Source: Amycolatopsis iheyensis
Lineage (GTDB): Bacteria > Actinomycetota > Actinomycetes > Mycobacteriales > Pseudonocardiaceae
NCBI RefSeq assembly: GCF_024703995.1
Contig: NZ_JAMXQV010000024.1
Coordinates: 105,592 to 169,591 of the forward strand
Reading direction: 5' to 3'
DNA: 64,000 bases
Part shown: piece by piece, positions 9,177-17,798 of the stretch
How the letters are laid out: each line of letters begins with the position of its first letter
How positions within the stretch are numbered: the stretch's first letter is position 1
Notes under the pieces: model-generated
Databases searched by the model: none
The model's input: only the letters and a program-made list of their open reading frames with translations
Told to the model about the DNA's origin: nothing
Made by a program: the position numbers and the translations under genes

Positions 9177-9836
9177 CTACCAGAACAGGTGAGTGCGCTC
9201 GCCGGCGTGGTAGCGGTGGGCGGCCAGGAACAGTCGGAGGTAGATCTGGTCGGTGCCCAGGAAGTTGCGGACCAGGTTGGCGGTGTCGAGGGTGCCTTCG
9301 GTGACCAGCAGGCCGTCCGCGGCACGGTGGCCCCACAGCGCCGGAACGCTGGTGTCGGAGCCGTCGGCGAGGCGGATCGCCTCGTCGATACCGACCTCGA
9401 CGAGCCCGACGACTTCGTCATCTTCGATCCGGATGGCGGCCAGGTCGTCCTCGATCGGCAGCAGGTGCCAGTACTGGAACTCGCGCTCGATATAGGTGTC
9501 GCTGAGCGTGGCGACGGTCTGGCGGATCCCGATCGGGTGCAGGTCGGTGTAGGCGATCTTGCGCCCGAACTCTTCGTCGACCTCGCGCACGGAGGTGGTG
9601 GGCTCGCCGGCGCGGTAGTGGCCGCCGACGGTGAAGTCGGCGATCGGCTGGGCCGGTGGGCCGCCCGGGATCCGGTTAGGAGACTTGATCTGCAGCAGCA
9701 CGCTGCGGCGGGGTAGGGCGAGAGCCAGGGCGGAGAACGTGCGATGCCACAGTCCCTGCCGATGCGCCTCCCGTTTGTCGGCGGTGGTGCCGGTGGGCTG
9801 GTTGAGGTCGGTGACGATGTCGATCTGTTCGCTCAT
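9177..9836 (-). CDS. NUDIX-family hydrolase, last gene of the radical SAM operon
   Basis: 219 residues from ATG 9836. A NUDIX-like box reads GGHYRAGEPTTSVREVDEEFG at residues about 85-105; the REVDEEFG core is intact, but only five residues separate the Glu of GHYRAGE from the Arg, two fewer than the consensus. The layout (WHRTFSALAL before, box after) resembles the isopentenyl-diphosphate-isomerase branch of NUDIX proteins. It probably hydrolyses a nucleoside-diphosphate-linked compound made by the neighbouring enzymes. Its ATG overlaps the stop of the nucleotidyltransferase gene. Confidence 0.75.
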   Translation of the reverse strand: MSEQIDIVTDLNQPTGTTADKREAHRQGLWHRTFSALALALPRRSVLLQIKSPNRIPGGPPAQPIADFTVGGHYRAGEPTTSVREVDEEFGRKIAYTDLHPIGIRQTVATLSDTYIEREFQYWHLLPIEDDLAAIRIEDDEVVGLVEVGIDEAIRLADGSDTSVPALWGHRAADGLLVTEGTLDTANLVRNFLGTDQIYLRLFLAAHRYHAGERTHLFW

Positions 9837-10678
9837 CGGGTGGTTCCTGTCTGTGTGGTGAGAAGCGCCTGTGAGGTGAGGGGCGGTAGCGCGGTGAGGG
9901 CGGGGCTGGTGGTGTGCAGGTTCCAGAAGGCGGTGTTGGCGGCGTGGTAGCTGCGGGCGTCGCCGACGGTGACCCAGGTTGCGGTCAGCCGGTGCAGGCC
10001 GACCTCGCCGGTGTGGGCGAGCTGGCCGACAGCGATGCCGAGGTCGATCTCGCCGCGGGCGTGGGCGGTCGGGACGAGGCGGTCGAGGATGGTCGGGCGC
10101 AGCACGAGGCGGGACACTACGGCCAGCGGTTCGCCGACCGTGTCGGCCGGTGGGCGCTGCCGGATCTGCGCGACGAGGGATGCGTTGTCTGGGCGGGGGT
10201 CGATGATGCCGACGGCGGGGATGCGGTCGCGGGGCACGAGCTGGGCGGCGATCGCGGCGTCCGCGCCGGCGCGGACTTGGCGGGCCATGGCGGCGAGGTT
10301 GTGCCCGGGGCTGGGCTCGCCGAGCAGGACGTCGTCGCCGAAGGCGACCAGGAATGTCGTCGCCTCGGCGAGCCGCTCGCGCAGGGTCAGCAGTGGGACC
10401 GCGTTGCCGTAGCCGGGTTCGACGTCTTCGGGCACGGTGGTGACGGGCCAGCCGTGTTCGCGGTGCAGCCGCTGGGCCAGGGCGGGGATCGCGGTGTCGC
10501 CGGGGCGGGTCACCACAATGGCCTCGGTCGCTCCGGCGCCCAGGCATTCGGCGATCACCCAGGTGATTGCGGGGCGGCCTCCGACCGGCAGGACTTCTTT
10601 GGGCAGGATCTGGGTGAACTCGGCGAAGCGGGTTCCGGCGCCGCCGGCGGTGATGACGGCGGGCAGGGTGTGGGTCAT
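9833..10678 (-). CDS. Sugar-phosphate nucleotidyltransferase (GalU-like)
   Basis: 281 residues. The N terminus AVITAGGAGTRFAEFTQILP followed by KEVLPVGGRPAI is the NTP-binding signature of glucose-1-phosphate uridylyl/thymidylyltransferases (GG-x-GTR-x-P-x(4)-PK). A later VAFGDDVLLGEP provides the Asp pair that binds the metal and nucleotide. It should couple an NTP to a sugar 1-phosphate or similar phosphate. It sits between the HPr-kinase-like and NUDIX genes with 4-bp overlaps on both sides, so it belongs to one pathway with them. Confidence 0.85.
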   Translation of the reverse strand: MTHTLPAVITAGGAGTRFAEFTQILPKEVLPVGGRPAITWVIAECLGAGATEAIVVTRPGDTAIPALAQRLHREHGWPVTTVPEDVEPGYGNAVPLLTLRERLAEATTFLVAFGDDVLLGEPSPGHNLAAMARQVRAGADAAIAAQLVPRDRIPAVGIIDPRPDNASLVAQIRQRPPADTVGEPLAVVSRLVLRPTILDRLVPTAHARGEIDLGIAVGQLAHTGEVGLHRLTATWVTVGDARSYHAANTAFWNLHTTSPALTALPPLTSQALLTTQTGTTR

Positions 10679-11814
10679 CGGCAGGCCTCCACGTGCTCGC
10701 GCAGGAGCTGGATCATCCGGTGCCGGTCGGCGTGCACACCGCTGCGCAGCTGCAGCACTGGCACCGTGGCACTGAGCTCACGTACGAACGCGAGCGCGCC
10801 GCGGGCCAGCTCGACGCCGCGGCGGCGGCGAGGCAGGAACCACGGCTCGATCCAGAACTCGTCGCGCGGGGTGAAACAGTTGCGGGACAGGACTTGCTGC
10901 GCGTCCGATTCGGACAGACGCCGGATCTGCGGGGGAGTGTCGGTGTCGTCGAGCCCGGCCAGGACGACGACCTGCAGGCTGGACGCCGCGCGCATGGTGG
11001 TGTGCAGCGCGCGGGTGTACTCGTCGGGGCTAAACATGGCCTTGACCGGGGTGCCGAACTCCGCGGGCAGGTCCTCGGGGGCCGGGCGGGCGAGCAGCGG
11101 CACCGCGCGGGCCAGCAGCGGGGTGGCCTCCAGGGTGCCGCGGGCGATCGGGACCGGCAGCGGCACGGCGACCATCCGCGGCGCCCCGGCTGTGCTCGGG
11201 GTGAGGATCACGCGGTCGTTGGACAGGGCCGCGGCGCCGCACGAGCCGCACAGCAGGGTGAGCAGGCTGGTCTTGCCGGCGTTGCGGGGCCCGCACACCA
11301 GAACGCCGAGCCCGTTCAGGTCGGCGCCCGCGGCGTGGAACACGACCCCGGCGTGGTCTTCGTAGGTGCGCAGCATGGCCTCGCGGATCAGCCGCAGCGG
11401 CCGGCCGTAGCCCGGCTGCAGCGGGTCGCGCTCGAACACGGTGACCGTGCCGTTGACGGCGCGGACGGCGAACGCGGCCGGCCGGTGCTCGATGGTGTCG
11501 GCGGCGACGGTGTACCAGCGGGCGCCGCGGCGCGAGCGAGCCTCCAGCAGCACCACGCCGGGGATGTGCTCGATCGTGCGGTGTTCGCCCGCGGCGAGAA
11601 CGGCGGTGGCCTCGGCCAGCCCAGCCTGTCCGGCCGCGCCGTGCTCCACGGTCAGCTCGAGACCGGGCAGGCGCTGGTCGCCGGCCCGCCCGGGCAGGTA
11701 GTGCGCGAGGTAGTCGCGCTGCTGGGCCAGGACGCCGGGCGCGGCGTGGACGGTGACCGCGACGTCGCCGGCCCAGTCGCTGATGGCTTGGTCGCTCAGG
11801 GCGGCGGGATTCAT
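10675..11814 (-). CDS. HPr kinase-like P-loop protein
   Basis: 379 residues from ATG 11814 (ATGA overlap with the gene before). A P-loop, LVCGPRNAGKTSLLTLL, lies near residue 180, followed by SNDRVILTP. This N-terminal beta-rich part plus a late P-loop is typical of HPr-kinase-like ATPases found in RiPP and nucleotide-sugar gene clusters, rather than of true HprK, whose substrate system is not seen here. A kinase or ATP-dependent scaffold acting on a peptide or small molecule is likely; the substrate is unknown. Confidence 0.7.
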   Translation of the reverse strand: MNPAALSDQAISDWAGDVAVTVHAAPGVLAQQRDYLAHYLPGRAGDQRLPGLELTVEHGAAGQAGLAEATAVLAAGEHRTIEHIPGVVLLEARSRRGARWYTVAADTIEHRPAAFAVRAVNGTVTVFERDPLQPGYGRPLRLIREAMLRTYEDHAGVVFHAAGADLNGLGVLVCGPRNAGKTSLLTLLCGSCGAAALSNDRVILTPSTAGAPRMVAVPLPVPIARGTLEATPLLARAVPLLARPAPEDLPAEFGTPVKAMFSPDEYTRALHTTMRAASSLQVVVLAGLDDTDTPPQIRRLSESDAQQVLSRNCFTPRDEFWIEPWFLPRRRRGVELARGALAFVRELSATVPVLQLRSGVHADRHRMIQLLREHVEACR

Positions 11815-12605
11815 GCGGCGCAGGCCTCGACCGCGGCCTGCGTGTCGTGTACGCGCCGCCGCTGCTCGCCGGGGCGCAGCCGGCTCAGCGCGAGCACGGA
11901 GGTGCGTTCGAACAGCTGCAGCATCGCCTGCAGGGGAACCCGGTCCTCGGTGGCGGCCCGGGCGAGGGTGAGGCGGGCCCCGAACCACGCGGCGGGGAAG
12001 GCGGTCCCGGCGGTCGCCGGGGCCAGCCGCAGCACGTTGGCCGCGGCCGCGGTGTGCCCAGCCTGCAGCAGCGCGCGGGCGGCGTAGCCGAGCATCGCTG
12101 CCCGGGTGAGGGTGGTGTCGAAGCACAACGCGTCGAACAGCGTCTCGAACGGTGTCCGCGCGGCCGGGCGGGCGGACGGGATCAACGGCGGCAGCAGGTC
12201 GATCAGGACTGGGGCGCCGTCGTCGGGCAGGCAGAAGTTGGCCAGGTTGGTGTCGATCCGGGCGTCGGTGTTCTCCAGCGCGGTGAGCCACCCGAGCACG
12301 GTCCGGATCGCGGTGACCGCGCGGGCCGGGTCAGTGGTGATGATCTCGGGCAGCAGCCGCCCGTCGATCCAGCGGTGCCGCACGCCGAGCCGCGCGGGCC
12401 GCCCCTCGGCGGTGTTCGCGCCGTCGACGAGCTCGAGCCGGTCAGGCAGCCGCACCCCGGCCGCGCGCAGCGTCGCGAGGTAGCCGGTGATCGCCGGGAG
12501 GCCGTCGCGGCACAGCGCGTCGGTGAACGCCGCGAACACCGCGGCCGGGGCGAGCTGCTTGTGCACGGTGTCGCCGTCACGGGTGCAGCGGGTGAAGGTG
12601 CTCAT
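11811..12605 (-). CDS. Phosphotransferase-like (kinase-fold) protein
   Basis: 264 residues. DARIDTNLANFCLPDD followed by APVLIDLLPP resembles the catalytic-loop and metal-binding (DxxxxN ... ID) arrangement of aminoglycoside-phosphotransferase/choline-kinase-like proteins. No full N-lobe P-loop is visible, so activity is not assured. Overlaps with both neighbours (4 bp each) place it in the same operon as the radical SAM, MazG-like and HPr-kinase-like genes. Confidence 0.55.
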   Translation of the reverse strand: MSTFTRCTRDGDTVHKQLAPAAVFAAFTDALCRDGLPAITGYLATLRAAGVRLPDRLELVDGANTAEGRPARLGVRHRWIDGRLLPEIITTDPARAVTAIRTVLGWLTALENTDARIDTNLANFCLPDDGAPVLIDLLPPLIPSARPAARTPFETLFDALCFDTTLTRAAMLGYAARALLQAGHTAAAANVLRLAPATAGTAFPAAWFGARLTLARAATEDRVPLQAMLQLFERTSVLALSRLRPGEQRRRVHDTQAAVEACAA

Positions 12606-13156
12606 CGGGGCACTCCCTGTAGGTCGAGGAATCGGCTTGCGTCGCAGACCATGGCCGCGAACGCCGCGCCCAGGTCCAGGCCGCGGTGGGCGGCGAAGGC
12701 ATCACAGCCGGCCAGCACCGCGCCGGCGGCCGCGGCGATGCCGGGCAGGGTCCCGGTCGGGGTGTGCCGGGCCCCGGTGTGGCACAGGGCGGCCTCCGCC
12801 AGGTCCCCGCAGTCCAGCTGCAGCCGCAACAGCACGACTGCGGCGTTGCGCACGGGCTCGGCGCAGGCTGGGGGCTCGGGGGTGGTGTCGGCGAGCACCG
12901 CGACGCTGACGGCTGAGAGCACGATGTCCGCTAGTTCGTCGCCGATGTCGGCGATCACGCGCTGCGGGTCGTCGGCCGAGGCCGGCAGGGCGCCGTCCTC
13001 GCGCAGCAGGCACACCGCCAGGTGCCCGAGCTGGCGCAGCAGCTCGGCGGCCGCAGTGACCGGATCCCACGCCACCGGCGCGGTCGCGGCGAAGCGGCGC
13101 CGCAGTACCGTGGTCGCGGCCACGGCGGCGGGCAGCTGGTCGGTGATCCGGCTCAT
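12602..13156 (-). CDS. MazG-like nucleotide pyrophosphohydrolase-type protein
   Basis: 184 residues from ATG 13156. AAELLRQLGHLAVCLLRED and VIADIGDELADIVLSAVS fit the all-alpha NTP pyrophosphohydrolase fold: an early helix and a later helix with the acidic EL-x-D-xx pattern that binds Mg. The family strips pyrophosphate from (d)NTPs or modified nucleotides. The gene overlaps the radical SAM gene and the kinase-like gene by 4 bp each. Confidence 0.6.
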   Translation of the reverse strand: MSRITDQLPAAVAATTVLRRRFAATAPVAWDPVTAAAELLRQLGHLAVCLLREDGALPASADDPQRVIADIGDELADIVLSAVSVAVLADTTPEPPACAEPVRNAAVVLLRLQLDCGDLAEAALCHTGARHTPTGTLPGIAAAAGAVLAGCDAFAAHRGLDLGAAFAAMVCDASRFLDLQGVPR

Positions 13157-14292
13157 CCGATGATCACCGGCCCGGCTCCGGCGGTGCCGGAGTTCCAGTA
13201 CCGGTCGCCGGCCTCGCGCACGACCTCGATCCGCACGCCGAGGTCCTGGGTCAGCGCGGCCACGGCCGCGGTCGGCACCGGCGCGTGGATCAGCAGCTCG
13301 CGGCCGCCGGGCTGGAGCGTGAACTCGACCTCGGCCAGGCCCCGGGCGGCCAGCGCGGTCGACACCGTCACCCTCGTCGGTACGACGCGGTCGCCGGCGG
13401 CAGCCGCGCAACAGGCGCGCTGCCCGGCGGGGCAGTGGCTGCGGCGGCACAGGCCGGTGCCGTGGACGCCGTGGGCGTCGGGGCGGCCCAGCGCGTAGGC
13501 CAGGGCGCAGCTGTTGCTGTGGAAGACCGGGTAGTCCGGATGCAGCTCGGCTGTGCGGTGGGTGAAGTCCCAGAAGGCGCGCGGGTAGACGCATTCGGCG
13601 TCGGCGACCCCGTCGGTGGTAGCCAGCTCCGGCCACAGCGCGGCGAGGTCGGCGAGCATCTGCTCGCCTTCGACTTTCAGCCCGGCCACCATCGACGCGG
13701 ACGCGTAGGCGGCGGCATGGTCAAGGACGCCGCGCATCACGGGTTCGGTCGCCGACTCCGGCAGCGCCGGGCGCCAGTAGTGCACGATCGGGATCCCGGC
13801 GGCGTGCAGCCGCGGGAAGTTCGCGATCAGGTCCTGGTGCCGGACCCCGCGCTCGACGCGGCGGTCCAGGCCCGAGTAGCTCAGGTACACCAGCACCTGA
13901 AGGCCCGCGTCCCGCGCCTGGACCAACGCGGCGATCGTCTCGTCCGGGACGCCGCACTTGGTGATCAGCACGATCGGGTTGGTGACCTCACGGGCGATCA
14001 GCTCCCGCAGCGTGGCGTGCAGGTGCCGGCGGGCCACGACGGTGTCCATCACGTCGGTCCAGGTGTAGAGGGCCACCGGCCGCCGCGGCGCGTACAGCGG
14101 CGAGGCCAGCAGCTGCGTGACGGCGCTCGAGGCGTCGGCCACCACCACCGGCGGCACCCGGGTCTGGCCGCGCTGCGTGAGGAAGCAATAGGCGCAGCGT
14201 TTGAAGCAGCCCTGGACTGGATTGAGCGCGAGCCATGTGGCGTGCTGGTCGACCACCGACGCGAAGACTCGTGACTTGACCGCAGTACCCAT
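13153..14292 (-). CDS. Radical SAM protein, spore-photoproduct-lyase-like
   Basis: About 379 residues. NPVQGCFKRCAYCFL near residue 35 carries the Cx3CxxC cluster that binds the 4Fe-4S centre and SAM. The surrounding sequence resembles the spore photoproduct lyase branch. A second Cys-rich stretch (CRRSHCPAGQRACC near residue 300) could bind an auxiliary cluster. I chose the ATG at 14292 because GGGAGGGACAAG precedes it; an ATG at 14319 is also open. It is first of a six-gene operon and divergent from UTRA/GntR regulators, so it probably catalyses the committing radical step of an uncharacterised pathway. Confidence 0.8.
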   Translation of the reverse strand: MGTAVKSRVFASVVDQHATWLALNPVQGCFKRCAYCFLTQRGQTRVPPVVVADASSAVTQLLASPLYAPRRPVALYTWTDVMDTVVARRHLHATLRELIAREVTNPIVLITKCGVPDETIAALVQARDAGLQVLVYLSYSGLDRRVERGVRHQDLIANFPRLHAAGIPIVHYWRPALPESATEPVMRGVLDHAAAYASASMVAGLKVEGEQMLADLAALWPELATTDGVADAECVYPRAFWDFTHRTAELHPDYPVFHSNSCALAYALGRPDAHGVHGTGLCRRSHCPAGQRACCAAAAGDRVVPTRVTVSTALAARGLAEVEFTLQPGGRELLIHAPVPTAAVAALTQDLGVRIEVVREAGDRYWNSGTAGAGPVIIG

Positions 14293-14334
14293 CTTGTCCC
14301 TCCCATCTGGGATAACCATCGGCGCAACAATACT

Positions 14335-14350
14335 ACTATTCCGGAATAGT
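14335..14350. promoter_or_regulatory. Perfect 16-bp palindrome, candidate GntR operator
   Basis: ACTATTCCGGAATAGT is a perfect palindrome. It lies 43 bp upstream of the radical SAM gene and 87 bp upstream of the divergent UTRA gene, in a locally AT-rich stretch, as expected for an operator that controls both directions. Confidence 0.6.
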
Positions 14351-14436
14351 GTTATAGCCCAATTGAGGGTTGCGGGATGCCGCGCCGTACTGCTCTACCG
14401 GTACTGTGCGAGCAGGACCGCGAAGGGAGAAAGCCG

Positions 14437-15000
14437 GTGAACGACCTGCCATGGGCCAGTAAGTCCATGTCCTATCTGGACGCCGACCCGGTCGCGCAGT
14501 GGGCGGCCGAGGCGGCCGAGCACGGCCGCGCCGGAAGCAGCCGCCTGCTCGAGGTCGCGGTTCCTGGGGCCGTGCCCGCCCCCGTGATCGCCGCCCTGCG
14601 CGTGCCCGCGGACGCCGCGGTCATCCGGCGCCGGCGGCTGGTGCTCGCCGACGACCGGCCGGTCGAGCTCATGGACTCCTACTACCCGGCCGCGCTCGCC
14701 GGTGGCACCCCGCTGGCGCTGGCCAAGCCAATCCGCGGCGGCGCGACCGCCCAGCTCGCCCTGCTCGGCTACCGCCCTGATCGGTGCCGTGAGTACGTCA
14801 CTGCCGAGCAACCGACCGCCGACGAACGCCGGCTGCTGCAGCTCGGCGAGCACCAGTGGGTGCTCAAGCTCCTGCGCCAGCTCCTGCACGAGGGCCACCC
14901 CGTCGAGGTCGACGTGATCGCCCGCACCGCGCCCGGACGTGGCCTGGCCTACGACCTCGCCCTGCCCGCGCCGACCCCGCCCGCGAAGGACCACACGTGA
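14437..15000 (+). CDS. UTRA-domain protein without DNA-binding domain
   Basis: 187 residues from GTG 14437, preceded by GAAGGGAGAA. The protein matches the ligand-binding UTRA half of GntR/HutC regulators (ADAAVIRRRRLVLADDRPVE, SYYPAALAGGTPLA, LLRQLLHEGHPVEVDV) but has no winged-helix N terminus. It overlaps the next gene, a full GntR/UTRA regulator, by 4 bp. It may be a ligand-sensing partner that forms a mixed dimer with that regulator (inference). Confidence 0.75.
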   Translation: MNDLPWASKSMSYLDADPVAQWAAEAAEHGRAGSSRLLEVAVPGAVPAPVIAALRVPADAAVIRRRRLVLADDRPVELMDSYYPAALAGGTPLALAKPIRGGATAQLALLGYRPDRCREYVTAEQPTADERRLLQLGEHQWVLKLLRQLLHEGHPVEVDVIARTAPGRGLAYDLALPAPTPPAKDHT

Positions 15001-15713
15001 CCAGACCGAATCCGGACCCGCGTCCGCAGCACGAGCGCGTCGCCGCCGAGCTGCGCGCACGCATCCTCGACGGCTCCCTGGCCCCCAGAGCCCGGCTGCC
15101 TTCGGTCACCCAGCTCGTCGCCGAGTTCGAGACCGCCAACGCCACCGTCCAGCGCGCGCTGGACCTGCTCAAGGCCGAAGGTCTCGTGCGCAGCCGCCCG
15201 GGCGCCGGCGTCTTCGTCCACGACGAGCCCCCGTTCGTCGTCGACGCCGCGGCTTACCTTCCCGTCACCCCCGACGGCTTCGAGTACCGGTTGCTCGACG
15301 TCGCCGCGGCCACCCCGCCGCCCGACGTCGCCGAGCTCCTGCAGGCCGAGCAGGCGATCCTGCGACGCCGCCTGATGCTCCACAACGGACACCCGGTGGA
15401 GCTCTCGGCCAGCTACTACCCGCACGACATCGCCGCTGGCACGCCGCTGGCCCGCAAGCGACGCATCCCCGGCGGCGCCCCGCGGCTGCTCACCGAGCTC
15501 GGCCACCCGCAGGACGTCGCCTTCGTCGACCGCATCGCGGTCCGGCCGCCCACAACCGCCGAGGTCGAGAAACTGCAGCTGCCCCACGGCGCCAGCGTCA
15601 TCCGCCAGCTGCGGCTGATCCGCGACACCGGCGGATCCCCGGTGGAAGTCACGGTGATGCTGAAGGGGTCACACCGCCACCAACTGCGCTACACCATTGC
15701 CGGCGGCAGCTAA
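14997..15713 (+). CDS. GntR-family transcriptional regulator (HutC/UTRA type)
   Basis: 238 residues from GTG 14997. The N terminus (HERVAAELRARILDGSLAPR, LPSVTQLVAEFETANATVQR) is a standard GntR winged helix; residues 80-238 are a UTRA ligand-binding domain with SASYYPHDIAAGTPLARKRR. The UTRA half is clearly paralogous to the upstream protein. Together they most likely repress the divergent radical SAM operon through the palindrome at 14335-14350 and respond to a pathway metabolite. Confidence 0.85.
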   Translation: MTRPNPDPRPQHERVAAELRARILDGSLAPRARLPSVTQLVAEFETANATVQRALDLLKAEGLVRSRPGAGVFVHDEPPFVVDAAAYLPVTPDGFEYRLLDVAAATPPPDVAELLQAEQAILRRRLMLHNGHPVELSASYYPHDIAAGTPLARKRRIPGGAPRLLTELGHPQDVAFVDRIAVRPPTTAEVEKLQLPHGASVIRQLRLIRDTGGSPVEVTVMLKGSHRHQLRYTIAGGS

Positions 15714-16049
15714 GCGGCGCCAGGCTTCCATTCGCGGGAACCTGCAACTCGCCGGGTTACCTGCAGTCGCACCGACACAGTCCCGGCCTGACTGACGTCG
15801 CACTCGGAGCGACGCCAGCCGGATCGGGGTACCCACCCACCCATCCCGAGCTGGTCTCGGGCGCCGCGATCATGCCCTATCGATGATGAAGCCGCCGAGA
15901 TCATCCACGAACGCGACTTCAAGACCGGCTCCTGGTCGCCCGTCCCGCCGTAAGGTTCAACCTTGCGCCGCCAAGAACGCTTCGCGTGCCCCTCCTGCGC
16001 GTCGAGCTGCCGCAAGCGGCCCTTGTCGCCGCGCGGCCGTGCCGACTCA
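15714..16049. other. Intergenic stretch with a gene tail
   Basis: No whole gene is seen. On the plus strand about 15882-15953 reads DDEAAEIIHERDFKTGSWSP before a TAA at 15951-15953, which looks like the C-terminal tail of a lost gene. The remainder joins this tail to the truncated end of the dnaE2 remnant. Confidence 0.35.
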
Positions 16050-16735
16050 CCCGGCCGGCGGCCGCGCCCGGCCCGCGCTGCACGAGGGCCTGGCGGACGG
16101 AGCCTTTGCGGCAGCCGGTGAGCACCTGCACGTGTCCGGCCAGCTCGTCGACGACCTCGTCGACGTCGTAGACCGGGCGGCCCTTCTCCTCGCCGGCGAG
16201 CTGGGCGTGGGAGATGACCCGGCACAGCCGCCGGTAGCCCTCGATCTCGCGCGCAAGCACTAGCAGGTGCGTGCCCTCCGGGTCCGGGACGCCGGCCTGC
16301 GGCGCGGACAGCCCGAGACTCAGCTCCGCGCCGTAGCCTGCGCGCACGCCGAGCTCGCGCGCGGCGACGGCGAAGCGGACCGCGCCGTACATGCCGTCAT
16401 GGTCGGTCAGCATGATCGCCTCGAGCCCGAGCCGGGCAGCCTCCTCGACCAAGGTCTCGGGCGAGGACACGCCGTCGAGGAAGCTGAAGTAGCTGTGCGC
16501 GTGCAGCTCGGCGTACGGGCGGCGGTGCTCGCCGGCGCCGTCGTCGCGGCTGCGTCGCACCGGCACGTCCGCTGGTGCGCGGTAGCCGTCGCGCTTACGT
16601 GACCAGGCCGCCGTCGCCCTGCACCGGGGGCCGGCCGGACGCGATCCTCTCCAGCTCGGACCACGGGGTCCCCGCACCGCCGTTGAACCTGGACACCACG
16701 AACTCCCACACGCCACGAGCACCGCGGGGAAGGCG
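16050..16735 (-). pseudogene. dnaE2: dnaE2 (error-prone DNA polymerase) remnant, N-terminal PHP part only
   Basis: About 170 residues of the PHP domain of DnaE2 are clear: YAELHAHSYFSFLDGVSSPE, EAIMLTDHDGMYGAVRFA and HVQVLTGCRKGSVRQALVQR. The whole polymerase core (normally over 1000 residues in total) is missing after about 16050. The N terminus is also split: GTPWSELERIASGRPPVQGD is in a different frame from the following SRKRDGYRAP, a single-base shift near 16605. The gene cannot make a polymerase. It still has a LexA box upstream, so it was once SOS-controlled. Confidence 0.8.
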
Positions 16736-16758
16736 GTAGCCACACCGTCACAACCTGT

Positions 16759-16773
16759 TCGAACACTTGTTCC
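16759..16773 (-). promoter_or_regulatory. LexA (SOS) box upstream of the dnaE2 remnant
   Basis: TCGAACACTTGTTCC on the plus strand matches the actinobacterial SOS box (TCGAAC-N4-GTTCGA, with one end base off). It sits just upstream of the dnaE2 remnant, where LexA sites are normally found for this gene. Confidence 0.7.
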
Positions 16774-16943
16774 ATAGGTGGCGTCATCATGCGACCGACC
16801 AGCAGCTACAGTCAAATCGAGGTGACGCTGGTAACCGCAGGTGAAAGCGCCGCCGTGGGGTGTGGAGATGCGTGATAGAACGTGCTCTGGGTGGTTGACT
16901 ACACAACGAGGTCATTAGGCCGAACGATGGATTGTGAGGACGC

Positions 16944-17141
16944 GTGGCGGAGGAGCCGGACCTGACCGGAGCGACGATCTACGAGGTCGCCGACCGGCCG
17001 TCAATTGGCGGCGGGCGCTGCTACGCCTTGCCCGATGACACTACCTACTTCCAGCCAGCCGGTAGGCAGCTGCGCCAGTCGTTGATCACAGCGCACACGC
17101 TCCGTGACCGACCTACCTGGGTCGAGGTCGCTGATCATTGA
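16944..17141 (+). CDS. Possible small protein, 65 aa
   Basis: A GTG-started frame of 65 residues with natural-looking composition (EEPDLTGATIYEVADRP, then TYFQPAGRQLRQSL). No family is recognised and no strong ribosome-binding site is seen. It could be a genuine small gene or chance. Confidence 0.35.
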   Translation: MAEEPDLTGATIYEVADRPSIGGGRCYALPDDTTYFQPAGRQLRQSLITAHTLRDRPTWVEVADH

Positions 17142-17278
17142 CGCACTCTCCGCCCGCGGCGTTGTACGGGCGGGGAGTGCGCCGTCAGTGGTTCCGGCAT
17201 GCGATCGGGGGACCACCGCCTTGCTTGCTTGGCGACCATGCGCTGCCTGACCTGGGCCTCATCGTGGGTGGGTGCACG

Positions 17279-17725
17279 ATGGGTGTCATGGGGCGCGAGA
17301 CCAGTGACGAAGCCTACGTCCTCGACTTGTGCGATGAGATTCTGGGCGAAGCCGGGCAGCGACAGGCGCGCTTCGGCTGGCTGGTCGGCGATCCGGGCCG
17401 CAACGGCCGCGGCCGCCGACTGCCTGTAGACAGCTACTGGAAACACCTGAAACTCGTGGTGGAGTACCGGGAGATCCAGCATGACCGCCCAGTCCGCCAC
17501 TTCGACAAGCCCGACCGGCTCACCATCAGCGGCGTCCACCGCGGCCGGCAACGCGCGCTCTACGACCAGCGCCGCGACGACCAGATTCCCGCCCATGGAC
17601 TGCGGCTCGTGATCATCAAACCAGCACACCTGGCTGCCGATGGACGAGGCCGACTGCGCAGAGACCGACCAGCTGATCTGCGATCGCTACGAAGCGTGCT
17701 TGAGAACCCTTCTGGTGACCGGTAG
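17279..17725 (+). CDS. Conserved-type protein, possibly nuclease-like
   Basis: About 148 residues; ATG at 17279 or 17288. The segment SYWKHLKLVVEYREIQHDRP with FDKPDRLTISGVHRGRQRAL and YDQRRDDQIPAHGLRLVII has the Glu/His/Asp/Arg-rich look of small actinobacterial proteins that resemble Vsr-like or PD-(D/E)XK nucleases (VVEY ... H ... D ... R ... hG). This is a resemblance, not an identification. Neighbours (DnaQ-like exonuclease, mutasome genes) fit a DNA-processing role. Confidence 0.6.
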   Translation: MGVMGRETSDEAYVLDLCDEILGEAGQRQARFGWLVGDPGRNGRGRRLPVDSYWKHLKLVVEYREIQHDRPVRHFDKPDRLTISGVHRGRQRALYDQRRDDQIPAHGLRLVIIKPAHLAADGRGRLRRDRPADLRSLRSVLENPSGDR

Positions 17726-17798
17726 CCGGTCCCTGCCGCGCGGGACCACCTGGAGATCAAGCAACTGTCACAGGCTCGATTCGGCGCGGAGTGATCGG

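Noticed and set aside
10693..12087. Plus-strand open frame of 464 codons
   Set aside because: Gly/Gln/Arg-rich shadow opposite the HPr-kinase-like and kinase-like genes.
12602..13636. Long N-terminal extension of the MazG-like protein
   Set aside because: The extension lies opposite in frame to, and inside, the radical SAM gene; the ATG at 13156 with a 4-bp overlap is the natural start.
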